From contig JADLSH010000316.1 of the NCBI GenBank assembly GCA_016169945.1, positions 744,001 through 808,000 on the forward strand: a DNA stretch of 64,000 nt, written 5' to 3'. How positions within the stretch are numbered: position 1 is the first letter of the stretch; the number at the start of each line of letters is the position of its first letter. The DNA is from Trachythela sp. YZ-2020. Lineage: Eukaryota > Cnidaria > Anthozoa > Malacalcyonacea > Clavulariidae. The position numbers and the translations under genes were made by a program. This document shows positions 21,986 through 32,829 of the stretch, one piece after another. A model generated the notes under the pieces. That model did not search any database. It had not been told where the DNA came from and was given only the letters and a program-made list of their open reading frames with translations.

Positions 21986-23360
21986 TGCACATTTTTCAAC
22001 AGCTAAAAACACAGCAGCAGACATGGTGGACGAATATGCTGAATTAATCTTGCGAAGACGTTCTTCTGTTAATTCTCTTTTTCCTTTTTCTAACTTGCCC
22101 AAAATAGTCTTGGCACGAAAAATCAGGACAACAATTTGGCTCGATGACTTGTTTTATGTACACGGCAGCCGCGGCCATTGCCAGGGGTTGCCTATCTAAC
22201 GTCTCTGCAACTTCATCTAGCAACGGGTCACTGGCGTCAATTGTTGATAATAGGGCAAGAAGCTGGCGACATTCTCGCGTATTCATACCGAGACTTAGTG
22301 AAACATGTTTAGTGAACAAACTATCAGGTGGGACAGAAGTTCTGTTTTGTGTTGTTAAGATAATTTGGCCATTATTCCAAACTTCGTCGCCCATCTGAGG
22401 CAGTAGAGGGGAAATGTTGGCGAGATTTTCCACATTGTCTACTATAATCCACCACCTCATCCAAAATTTAATTCTAGTGGTTATTTGTGATCTTAAATCT
22501 TTGATCTTCTTATCTTTTGGTTTGGATGAATTCACAATGTTTTCCAATATACATTCATCGCAGTTTAGACGTCGACAAAAATCTTGATATGAGTATAGAA
22601 GAGAATCTAAATCTTTTCCGTCTATTGTCATCACAAATATTGTTTCGGTTTGCCAATTTACACCTTTGTAGATATCATCGAAAACTTGCCTGGCGAGTTG
22701 AGATTTTCCACTTCCAGGATTTCCAGAAATATAGAGATATGTAAGTTTACCGTAGTTATCGCTGTACAACTTTTGAAGGTCTTGACCTATTTCACGTACT
22801 TTATCAGAACGGTAAACGACTTCGTGTGCCGGCTTGGAAGGTAGAACTTGAAACGATTTGTAAAGGTTTCTCTCAACTTTAATTCGAACGACTTCATTGG
22901 CTGGAAGTCCCAAGGCTTTTAATGCATTTTCAACGCGAGTTGTCATGGTTTGAAAGTTTCTATCGGCGAGTTTCCCTTCAGAATGCATAATGTCATTTCG
23001 TATTTTTCTAAGATCATCGACTTGGCTCTTTATTGTTGGATTAAGGCTTGCTTGACCAATCGAAGTAGAGTAAAGAATTGCATCGAAAAGCACTGAACAA
23101 TCCCACTGATTTGTATCTCCATCTTGAAATTTTGCCTGGTAGACATTCTTGTTTGGTCTTTTTCGTGTTTGTTCCAGATGAAAGAGCTGCTGACCACTTA
23201 CGTTGGTGTCATCCCATGCCCCAAAGGAAGGCTGGTAACGATTGTTCCACTCTTGTTTAAAAATTGTTCTCAATCCTTTACTTACAACATCATTCACAAT
23301 TTTTCCCATACAAATATAATTTTGTTCCTGCTCGTTTTCCCATGGTAGTATAGTTGACAT
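21986..23360 (-). pseudogene. NLR-like gene copy 1, 5' part (HEPN and NB-ARC)
   Basis: From the ATG at 23360 the N-terminal half of the HEPN-NB-ARC-TPR protein runs nearly collinear with copy 3. It has the HEPN motif RNDIMH, the P-loop ISGNPGSGKS, the Walker B-like WWIIVDNVENL and a DRQPLAMAAAAVY block equivalent to GLPL. The frame shifts in the linker near 22100, and the coding homology ends at about 21985 in gypsy gag. The protein would keep a nucleotide-binding core but lose the winged-helix end and all TPRs. It could give a truncated adaptor-like protein or be dead; the frameshift and missing parts favour a pseudogene. Confidence 0.8.
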
Positions 23361-24650
23361 TCCAGCTATATGGCTCTTGAAATTTCTAAATTTAGCGAAA
23401 GAAATTTGTTAGAGTATCGTCAATAATTAATTCTATATCAATGAAAATCTTAAATTAATCACATTTCCCCGAGTCAGCGAGGGTACTAATTCCGCTCGGA
23501 TATTCACACCCTGGTATGTGATTGAACATAGCGGACTGCGAAGTCGTCACATAGGCGACTTGCACTAAAGGCTAGTTCTCATATGTCGCTGATGGTCGGC
23601 GATCTATTGTATTCTCAGCCGACAGACAAAGCATTTTACACACCAATGACCACCGACAATGGACATCGCCGATTCTTGCGACATATGAGCTAGCCTTAAG
23701 GGGTCACGCGACCTTAATCTGCTTAAAATAGTAGGTATGGATTTATAATACTAGATAAAGTATACTGAGTTGTGTCCTGTTTCAATTCCGATTTTGGGTT
23801 TTAAAACTCATATTGATTAAGACAAAATGGCAATGTTCTAACTTGTCACGTGACTAATATAGAAGTTTTAAGCATGTGCGAAATCATTTACATTTACATG
23901 ATTAAAGGCGGAAAAATCCTATCAAGATATCACGTCAACTACTAATAAAAGTTCATATTAAAAAGTAGAACCAAGTATAATATATAGTGAATATATAGAA
24001 TAGAATATGTTCAACTACGGTTCAATTACGGTTCAATTACGGTAGGCCGAGCCGGCCCGAAGGGCCGTCAGAGAGTATTAATTCCGTTCGGATATTTACA
24101 CCCCGGTATGTGACAACATAGCGAAATGCAAAGTTGTCCGCCATTGTGCAATTGAGGGTTTTCTACGTTATGCGCAAGCGCGAGTTGAGGCCGAGAGAAA
24201 ACTGGTAACTAGAAAACTCATGATTGGCTGAGAAAAAAAATATTTTTATCTATGCGTCAGAAACTTAACTGTCATTTTGCAAACTTTTTAAAAAATAAAA
24301 TAAACCGACAAGCAAAGTCCCTAAAACGAGATAAATGAAAATTATTTAGAGGACTTCACATGTTAAAATTAACGGCAGGAAAAAAATGTCAAAAGATTGA
24401 AGAAAGATAAGATTTTCGAGTTTTAAAGCTATTCCTGCCAGATGGTCTAAGGTTTCATTTTTCCCAACTGCACCTGGCTATGCCTAAAAAATGTACATAA
24501 ATTTTTGTTCTAATATTCCATTCACAAACACCATGAACAATTCCCACCGAACGAGATGCCGAGAAAAATCTTAGTATTTACCCATATACCATATACTGGC
24601 ATCCCTCCCATATATATATACACGAACTTGCGGTTAATGTTGAGCAAGTG
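23361..24650. other. 5' flank of NLR-like gene copy 1
   Basis: Matches 38761-39798 and 52531-53790. It contains a weak splice-acceptor-like TTTAG about 25 bp before the ATG (minus strand), a 130-bp MITE, and two related modules of about 70 bp (23471-23546 and 24064-24140), both reading roughly TACTAATTCCG-TCGGATATT-ACACC. Promoter activity is likely somewhere here (inference); no TATA box stands out. Confidence 0.45.
23568..23697. mobile_element. 130-bp MITE (unit 1 copy)
   Basis: Terminal inverted repeats AAGGCTAGTTCTCATATGTCGC and its reverse complement. The right end here has lost two bases (GAGCTAGCC). The interior holds further inverted words (GGTCGGCGAT, GACCACCGACAATGG). It is shared with the other two units, so it is older than the duplications. 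The target duplication is unclear. Confidence 0.7.
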
Positions 24651-24656
24651 AGCAAC

Positions 24657-24720
24657 TGGATTCTGTAGCTGAGTTGCTTAGAGCACTGCACCGGGAATCG
24701 CAGTGCCGCAGGTTTGCATT
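24657..24720 (+). repeat. tRNA-like segment, truncated (unit 1 copy)
   Basis: Has the box A-like TAGCTGAGTTG and an anticodon-like stem (ACTGC/GCAGT), but box B is cut (GGTTTGCATT). Full-length versions lie at 43126-43199 and 53798-53871. Confidence 0.45.
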
Positions 24721-24789
24721 TTTCGTAACTGCTCCTGGCTAGGTCTAAAAATGTATATAAATTTTCGTTCGAATATTCCATCCAGAAAC

Positions 24790-25650
24790 ACCATCAACTA
24801 TTATTCCCATTGAACGAGATGTCGAGAAAAATCTTAGTATTTTTAAAAACCGTCAACAGATTTGGTAGTAACAGTATCTGATGGAAGTTTATTCCACTCA
24901 CTAATTGTGCTAGGAAAAAAAGAATATTTAAAAATATTTATTCTTGCTCAGGGGATTCTAAATTTAAACTGGCGACTACCCCGTGTTCTCATCTCATTAT
25001 TTCGGATTAAATATTCTCCCCAGTTGCCACCTAGATAACCATGGTATCTTAAACTTAGTGACAAGTTTTGCTCGTTTTCTCATATTTTCGAGGGTGTCCC
25101 AATTCAAACTTTGTAGCATATTTGACACGCTTGGTGCTTGGTCATACTGTCCACGACATAAACGGGCTGCCTTTCTTTGACCTCTTTCAATCGCTTTTAT
25201 ATCTTTCTTGAGATATGGATCCCATGCGGTACAGGCATATCAAAGTTTTGGTCTCACAAGAGTCGTATACGCAATTTCCTTCACATTTTGTGGACAATTT
25301 CAAAGTTTGCGTTTGATCACTTACTCAGTTTGCTTTAGATGTGATGTTTATATTAAGGGGTGACCATTTAATTTTGTGATCAAGAGTGACTCCAATATAT
25401 GAATGCGATTCAACTTCTTCCAATACTTCGCCACAGAACACGTATTGACGCCTAGGTGGTGGGTTTGGCTTGGTCGTAATTCATATAATTTTACATTAAA
25501 TTCCATTTGCCATTTTTGTTGCCAAATTTCTAGACGATACAGGTCACCTTGAAGGTCGATGGTGTGTTCTACGCTTGTGATTGTAGCGTAATGCAGCGTA
25601 TCATCAGCAAATATATACATATTACATAGAGCAAAAATAGGTACGCTAAG
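24790..25650 (-). mobile_element. LINE remnant, C-terminal reverse transcriptase region (unit 1 copy)
   Basis: Minus-strand LINE fragments matching the better-preserved copy at 53960-55660. They include the catalytic FADDT block (25600-25620), the downstream DLYRLEIWQQKWQMEFN helix, and C-terminal coding sequence near 24960-25100. It is truncated upstream at the unit junction, where a short hairpin GTACGCTAAGCGTAC follows. Many stops. Confidence 0.6.
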
Positions 25651-25745
25651 CGTACATGTATCTGCTCATGGTGATAATCTTCAACAATAGGCAATTTCAT
25701 AATTACGGGCGCCATTTTGCAGAGGGGGCAAACACAGTAAAGCAA

Positions 25746-26762
25746 CCGAACCTAGGCATTTTCCATGCTTCCTGAGAGGATTTTTAATAAAAATTGTGAA
25801 GTTTCTAAAACCTAAAAATTCAAGGCTTTTAAATCTCATGTGGTCCGTATACAAGTATGCAAGTATCAGTGAATTAGTTTTGTTCCTTCTGATATATATA
25901 CACGATCTAAAAGTAAGGACAAACTATTACAGATGAGTTGATTGTAGTTGGCTCTGCAAGAAATAGATAGAGTATGAAAAGAAGTAAAATCCTAGATGAG
26001 CAAATTATTGCCGACGCCCTGTGGCTGCGGTTGTTTAAAATTTTCCGAGCAAGTTACTTTCAAATTCTACTTTTTAACTGACGAAGATCAATCATCGACA
26101 TTGTTTTAAAAATTTCGGTTATAACACCACCTACTCCCCCCGATCGGTACGCCACTGTCTAAAGGTCTATGGAAGTTAGGCTAGTTACTTATTAAATCTG
26201 TTTTCCAAGAGTTACTGAAGTGTTTCTGTTTAAAAATTGTAAATGAAACGGTTATAACTGAAATCAATTTGAAATATTTTCACAAATTATTGGGGAGGCT
26301 GCAGCCCCCTCAGTTGCTGCGACCTTGCATCGCGGGATTGCAGTGATGTTAGATATTATCCGTTGAAAACTTCGTACCAGATAAAGTGACTGTAAACGAA
26401 TTTGATTTAAATCCGCGAATAATTGCCAATGGCTTTTGTTTGACAAAATCATTCTAGTTTAACTTTACCCAACTTTTTACGCAAACATTAAAATCAATGT
26501 TTCTATGTTATGAGATCTACACGTTCTGAAGCGATTTTATATTATATATAACTATTTCCAATAATGGTTATATTATAATCAATGTGCTAAGGATTGTTAG
26601 TGGTTGCTAATTACTTGTTCTTGTTAAATATATACCTTTGTAGCTCAGTTAAAAAGTTTAGACGATGACAACATATTCTCAGTTTCTCAGACAAAATTAT
26701 TTGAAAATTTCTTCTAGTACACATGCATTGGAGAAAATGATTCAAAATTAAGTTCTCCTGCA
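25746..26762 (-). other. 3' flank of NLR-like gene copy 2
   Basis: Near-copy of 14470-15509 and 45155-46180; no gene supported. Confidence 0.5.
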
Positions 26763-28420
26763 TCATAATAAAATACATAGCCTCTTGCGAGAACCAGCAA
26801 CTTTAATTTTGTATGTTGACCGTAAATGTTCTCCCCGAATTTCCTGCTCGTGCTGGTGATAATTCTTTGCACTTTCAAATTCGCCTGCATCCTGATACAC
26901 TAAGGCTAAGTTGTTGTAAGAACTAGCAACGTTAATATGGTTTGGTCCTAACTGTTTTATTCGAATTTCAAGTGCCCGTTGATGATAATCTTTAGCTTTA
27001 TCCAGTTCACCTTTACCCTTACACGCTAAACCTAGGTTGTTGTAAGAAGCAGCAACGTCAGTATGGTTTGGTCCTAACTTTGTTATTCGAATTTCAAGTG
27101 CCCGTTGATGATAATCTTTAGCTTCTTCCAGTTCACCTTTTTTCTGACACACACTACCTAGGTTGTTGTAAGAAGTAGCAACGGCAGTATGGTTTGGTCC
27201 TAACTGTTTTATTTGAATTTCAAGTGCCCGTTGATGATAATCTTTAGCATCTTCCAGTTCGCCTTTTTTCCGACACACATTACCTAGGTTGTTGTAAGAA
27301 GCGGCAACGGCAGTATGGTTTGGTCCTAACTGTTTTATTATAATTTCAAGTGCCAGTTGATGATAATCTTTAGCTTCTTCCAGTTCACCTTTTTTCACAC
27401 ACACAATACCTAAGTTGTTGTGAGAACCAGCAACGTCAGTATGGTTTAGTCCTAACTGTTTTATTATAATTTCAAGTGCCCGTTGATGATAATCTTTAGC
27501 ATCTTCCAGTTCACCTTTTTTCCGACACACATCACCTAGGTTGTTGTAAGAAGAGGCAACGGCAGTATGGTTTGGTCCTAACTGTTTTATTATAATTTCA
27601 AGTGCCCGTTGATGATAATCTTTAGCTTTTTCCAGTTCACCTTCATCCTGGCACACATTACCTAGGTTGTTGTAAGTAGCAGCAACGTCAGTATGGTTTG
27701 GTCCTAACTGTTTTATTATAATTTCAAGTGCCCGTTGATGATAATCTTTAGCTTCTTCCAGTTCACCTTTTTTCACACATACAATACCTAGGTTGTTGTG
27801 AGAACCAACAACGTCAGTATGGTTTGGTCCTAACTGTTTTATTATAATTTCAAGTGCGCGTTGATTATAATCTTTAGCATCTTCCAGTTCACCTTTTTTC
27901 CGACACACATTACCTAGGTTGTTGTAAGAAGCGGCAACGGCAGTATGGTTTGGTCCTAACTGTTTTATTATAATTTCAAGTGCCCGTTGATGATAATCTT
28001 TAGCTTTTTCCAGTTCACCTTCATCCTGGCACACATTACCTAGGTTGTTGTAAGAAGCAGCAACGTCAGTATGGTTTGGTCCTAACTGTTTTATTTGAAT
28101 TTCAAGTGCCCGTTGATGATAATCTTTAGCTTTTTCCAGTTCACCTTCATCCCCGCACACATTACCTAGGTTGTTGTAAGAACCAGCCACGTCAGTATGG
28201 TTTGGTCCTAACTGTTTTATTTGAATTTCAAGTGGCCGTTGATGATAATCTTTAGCTTCTTCCAGTTCACCTTCATCCCCGCACACATTACCTAGGTTTT
28301 TGTATGAAGCGGCAAAGGCAGTATGGTTTGGTCCTAACTGTTTTATATGAATTTCAAGTGCCCGTTGATGATAATCTTTAGCTTCTTCCTGTTCACCTTT
28401 TTTCCGACACACATTACCTA
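26763..28420 (-). pseudogene. NLR-like gene copy 2, 3' part (TPR domain)
   Basis: About 13 TPR repeats of exactly 42 residues in one open frame from the transposon junction at 28420 down to the stop at 26763. It ends with the C-terminal cap (ALVYQDAGEFESAKNYHQH) and the same RKRLCILL ending as copy 1. The repeats alternate among a few types (CQDEGELEKAKDY, CRKKGELEDAKDY, CVKKGELEEAKDY), mostly with RALEIIIKQ, a variant ending hardly used in the other copies. It is separated from its upstream half by 7.7 kb, so it cannot be translated with its sensor domains unless the insert is spliced out. Confidence 0.8.
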
Positions 28421-28674
28421 CAATCAGTGACATAATTATTGGACCGCTTACCCTGAAAAGGCAAAATTCCCCCCTTCCCCCCTTTTCAATGTTGGTAGTC
28501 TAACATGCATTTTCTATGTTACATGCTATTGTCTCGTATTAGGCTGTCGATGCTTTTTCTAGCAGATAAACCAACATTGAACCGGGGGGAGGGGGTTTAC
28601 CAGTGAATTTTGCACAATGGTGTTCAAAAATTCCCTTTCCATACAAGTGTCCCAAATTTCAATGTCACTGATTG
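28421..28674. mobile_element. 254-bp MITE, array copy 1
   Basis: Outer-left MITE of the array. Its ends pair as CAATCAGTGACAT/ATGTCACTGATTG. The interior has C-runs on one side (TTCCCCCCTTCCCCCC) answered by a G-run (CGGGGGGAGGGGG) on the other, so most of it can fold. Confidence 0.8.
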
Positions 28675-28828
28675 TCTGAGTTTTTTCTTATGGCTTGCTG
28701 TTAGTTAGGAATTTGTTGGTATTAGTTTGCTAGATAATGAAGTCTTATAAATTGCTATGGTGATTCTTTAAACATCGTTCTATCATATAAAGATGTGATT
28801 CGTATGAAATTGTACCCTAAAGCTACGT

Positions 28829-31317
28829 CAAATCAATTTATTTTGCCTTTGAATATCTAGTTATTTACAAATACAATTATACTAAGAGGCAAGGTAGCCC
28901 AAATGAAACCAAAAGGCTTATAATATTGGGCTCCTTCATTAAATTTAACCTAATATAGATATGGAGGCAGCAAAACAAAACAAAACAAAACAATTTCACA
29001 CTTATATACAAATATAGTATTAATCACAATTTAATAGATTCTACAAATTAATATACTGAATTATAGAGACTGTTTGGTTACAAAATATAGCTGCTATTAG
29101 CTATATACTAGAAATAATTTATTTAGTAAGATAAAGATCGAATAAATTACTATATATTGAAGAAACAATTCGAGTATATACAGTATACTCAATTATAAAG
29201 GAGATATTTTTTTAATTTAGATTGAAATAGAGAAACAGTTAAGGTATCACGAATATCATGACTTAATGTATTAAAAAATTTAGGAGCCTGGTAAATAGTC
29301 GAGAATTTCCTTATATTTGTCCTACAAAAGGGTAGACGATACAAGTTAGAATAACGTGTATCATAGCTATGGACTTCACTCGTACGAAGAAAAAGATTAT
29401 CAAAACTACTTGGAAGCAATTTATTCTGATATTGATACATTAATTTCCCTAGATGATATAAATAGATTTTATCAAATTTCAGTATTTTCAGCTCTTCAAA
29501 GATCGGATCAGTGTGTGCGTCATATGTTTCCTTATTGACAACCCTAACAACACGCTTTTGAAGCAAAATAATACGCTTTAAATTAGTTGGGTATGTAGAA
29601 CCCCAAACAACTATACAATACTGTAAATAGGGATAGACTAAAGAATAATACAATTTATATAAGGATGATTTAGACAAACACTGACTTGCTTTAAATATAA
29701 TACCTATGGATTTTGATATTTTTCTAGCAACATGAGAAATATGTGAATTCCAAGATAAATGCTCATCTAGGATAACTCCAAGAAAAACAACCTCTTTTAC
29801 CCTGTCTATTTTATGAGAACTCAACATTATAGAAAAATCATTAACCACTCTTTTTTGTCTTGGCTTAAAGATAATATAATTAGATTTTTTGATATTAATT
29901 GATAACTTATTTGCCCTGAACCACTCAGACAACTTAGCTATTTCCTGATTGACTATATTCACTAATGAAATATAGTCCTTATGTGAATAAAATAGATTTG
30001 TATCATCAGCAAACAAAATCAATTCAAATATATTAGAAACATTACAAAGATCATTAATATATAACAAAACAAAAGAGGACCAAGGATAGAACCTTGTGGC
30101 ACTCCACACTTGATAGTTTTACAAATGGAAGAAGTCTCATTGTATTGAACATATTGCAAACGATTTGAAAAATAATTTTTTAACCAATCAAGTGCTACTC
30201 CTCGGATACCATAATGATTAAGTTTATCGAACAAAGTCTCATGATTTACTGTATCAAATGCCTTGGAGAGGTCAAGAAATATACCAATTGTAAAGTCTTT
30301 TCGATCAATTGCTGATGTTATCTTATCATGCAAATGCATCAAGGCAAAAGAAGTTGAGTGGTTTTTTCTGAAGCCATACTGGTTATCAAAGAGAATACAT
30401 GACTGGTTTATGTAATTTGTTATACGGTTATACACAACTCTTTCTAATAATTTAGAAAAAATAGGCAAGACTGATACAGGTCTATAGTTTTGAAAGAGTC
30501 TATGATCACCAGACTTAAATAATGGTATCACACGAGCAATTTTCATAAGATCAGGAACCACACCAGATGAGATTGATAAATTAATGATGTGAGTAAGAGG
30601 TTCAGAAATAAGGTCAATAGAATCCTTAACAGCCGACATTGGGATATTATCATAGCCCGCAGCCGTTCCAGAACGCAGTGAATTTATTAATTCTACTACC
30701 TCTTGTTGGGTTGTCAAGTCAAGGGACATAGAATCAATATAGTTACCTGATAAATAAGAACGATGTGAAATTGAAGAATCAGGTATTTTCTGAGCTAAAT
30801 TAGTACCAATATTGGTAAAATAATCGCAAAAATGATTCGCGATTTCAATCGGGCTAGATATTTCCTTGTTCTCGATAACAAAGGTTGAAGATAATTTGTT
30901 AACACGCTTTTTTTTATTGATCACTTCATTCAAGATTTTCCATGTGCCTTTAGTATTTCCTTTGAAATAATCCAATTGTTTATCATAATACATGCGTTTA
31001 GCAATTCTTAGAGAGTGGTTCAATTTGTTTTTATATTTTTTATAAAAAACCTCATTGACAAAGCTTGGTTTATTTAAAAATCTCTTATATAATCTATTCT
31101 TATGCCTTATTGATTTAAGAAGACCTCGTGATAACCATGGCTTTTTCAAAATACATTTCCTACTTTTTATCTTTTTTTGTGGAAAACAATTATAGTAAAT
31201 TTCTCTATATTTATTTAAAAAACTTTCATAAGCTTTTGATGGATCATTGAACCCATCTAAATTATGCCAGTTGATACTATGTAGACACTGGCGAAATTGG
31301 GATACATTCGCTTCACT
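28829..31317 (-). mobile_element. 5'-truncated LINE nested in the array
   Basis: 2,489 bp flanked by the 5-bp duplication TACGT (28824-28828 and 31318-31322); the uninterrupted bodies 2 and 3 give the empty site. The minus-strand ORF2 starts open at the 5' truncation, and the 3' end lies at 28829 in AAATTGATTTG rather than a long poly(A). A (CAAAA)n stretch lies at 28972-28992. Confidence 0.9.
29189..31317 (-). pseudogene. LINE reverse transcriptase (ORF2 3' part), one frameshift
   Basis: The minus-strand frame runs open from the truncation point (31317) to about 30060, then continues in another phase to a stop at 29189. It contains the linker before RT ([20 protein letters not shown]), RT blocks [43 protein letters not shown] and [13 protein letters not shown], and after the shift the catalytic FADDTNLF. 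A C-terminal LQKRVVRVVN...YDAHTDPIF region follows, typical of CR1/L2/Jockey-group elements. It copies its RNA at a nicked target. One single-base change near 30060-30100 is the only obvious lesion besides truncation, so the copy is young. Confidence 0.85.
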
Positions 31318-31719
31318 TACGTTTGCTGCAGATTTTGCTATCTATATATATATTTTATGTATAGTGTAGCTTAAAACGCGCGCGCTATATTATTGTAATT
31401 TTGCGTGGTTGTAATACAAGCTATGACACATCATTTAATTATTTGCTAGCATGAATTACGTTTCAAGTATTTGGACAAATACACTACCAAGTCTAATTTT
31501 ACAAACAAAATGTGAAATCCCTATTTGTAGACAAGTAATTATCATGCGGGAAAGTCTAAATAGCACAAGTAACCGCACGTCTCCACAAGTAACCATCTTT
31601 AAGCATTCAAATAAGATGCAATGTGTAGTTATTTTGGACAAATATAACTGTCTAATGTTGCACACAAATTGTGAATTCGCTATTTGTTAACGAATAATCA
31701 TCATCCAAGTATAAATAGC

Positions 31720-31832
31720 GCAAGTTACCACAAGTAACCACAAGTAACCATCAGTAAGCATATATAAGTTAGTATATCAAATATAGTTATTTAATCAAAT
31801 GGTTACTTGTGGTTACTTGTGGTTACTTGTGC
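31720..31832. repeat. 30-bp-stem inverted repeat of CACAAGTAACC units
   Basis: Two to three tandem CACAAGTAACC words at 31720-31750 face three tandem GGTTACTTGT words at 31800-31832, giving a stem of about 30 bp with one mismatch and a 50-base AT loop. It is preserved in the other two bodies. Confidence 0.75.
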
Positions 31833-32575
31833 AAAAAGTCTGTTATTTTTAGATAAACACATGGTTACTTGGCATTAATATATATATGTGTATTATATAT
31901 ACATATATAATCTGTATATAAGCATAATATACGCAATAAACACCAATTTTGTTTGCATTAGCCTTGGCTATAAGCATTATGTAATACGACACCAATGCAT
32001 TAGTTAGGCAAATTTGCGAGATTTAAAAAATATTTTGCTAATAAATAAAGCGTGTTTAAATAAAGTTTTTCTATCTATCTATGTATTCAGTCAACATTAT
32101 ACAACAATAAAATAAAATAAGTATGATAAGTATGAAATTAGGACTTCTTTCTCGGAGTTGCATAATTGCTCTTTTGAGTTTGCGTTCATGCATCTCGTTG
32201 TGTCAATGATTTACGCCGACCTTGATAAGACTTTTTCAGCTTTTCGGTATTTTTATTTTTAGTATCAAACAGCTTAAAAACTCTTAGAACACTTGACTTT
32301 GACATGTTAACGCAATTTTCCGATACGAATATTTGAATTCGCGCCTCAGCAAGAGGGCTAAAGCTCGCTGTTCTGCCGTTAAATCATGAATTCATGCCAT
32401 GTTTGTATATTAAAATGAAACTATTGTTACGCAATATAATTAATTTTGGAATGATATCGACCTATCAATAGCTCAATTGCCACTGAATTCTTGCTGAAAG
32501 TTTCATAAAGATATCTTGTTTAGTTTTCAAGTTACAGACATTTCAAAAGTATGATAACGCAGTAAAATACTCAGA

Positions 32576-32829
32576 CAATCAGTGACATAATTATTGGACC
32601 GCTTACCCTGAAAAGGCAAAATTCCCCCCTTCCCCCCTTTTCAATGTTGGTAGTCTAACATGCATTTTCTATGTTACATGCTATTGTCTCGTATTAGGCT
32701 GTCGATGCTTTTTCTAGCAGATAAACCAACATTGAACCGGGGGGAGGGGGTTTACCAGTGAATTTTGCACAATGGTGTTCAAAAATTCCCTTTCCATACA
32801 AGTGTCCCAAATTTCAATGTCACTGATTG
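32576..32829. mobile_element. 254-bp MITE, array copy 2
   Basis: Internal copy. Here the inverted ends extend outward by six bases (CTCAGA...TCTGAG), which the outermost array ends lack. Confidence 0.8.

Larger units (their letters stand above)
14470..25745 (-). repeat. segmental duplication unit 1 (NLR-like gene copy 1)
   Basis: All three units start with the same word (CCGAACCTAGGCATTTTCC) at 14470, 25746 and 45155. Each has the same internal order: 3' flank, minus-strand HEPN-NB-ARC-TPR gene, 5' flank with a 130-bp MITE, a tRNA-like segment and an antisense LINE remnant. Unit 1 carries a private 4.86-kb Ty3/gypsy element inside the gene and is the most diverged. Sequence left of 14470 is unrelated to that left of units 2 and 3, marking the outer breakpoint. 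Confidence 0.85.
28675..32575. repeat. array body copy 1, split by a LINE
   Basis: Body sequence 28675-28828 and 31318-32575. It contains an imperfect internal duplication of about 165 bp (both halves start near TTTGGACAAATA and end near CAAGTAACCATC) and the GGTTACTTGT inverted repeat at 31720-31832. A 79-codon plus-strand frame (31451-31690) recurs in all bodies, but it spans the internal duplication and shows no protein signature, so I do not call it a gene. Confidence 0.7.

Noticed and set aside
31451..31690. 79-codon frame conserved in three array bodies
   Set aside because: The bodies are near-identical recent copies, so conservation carries no coding signal, and the frame spans an internal DNA duplication.
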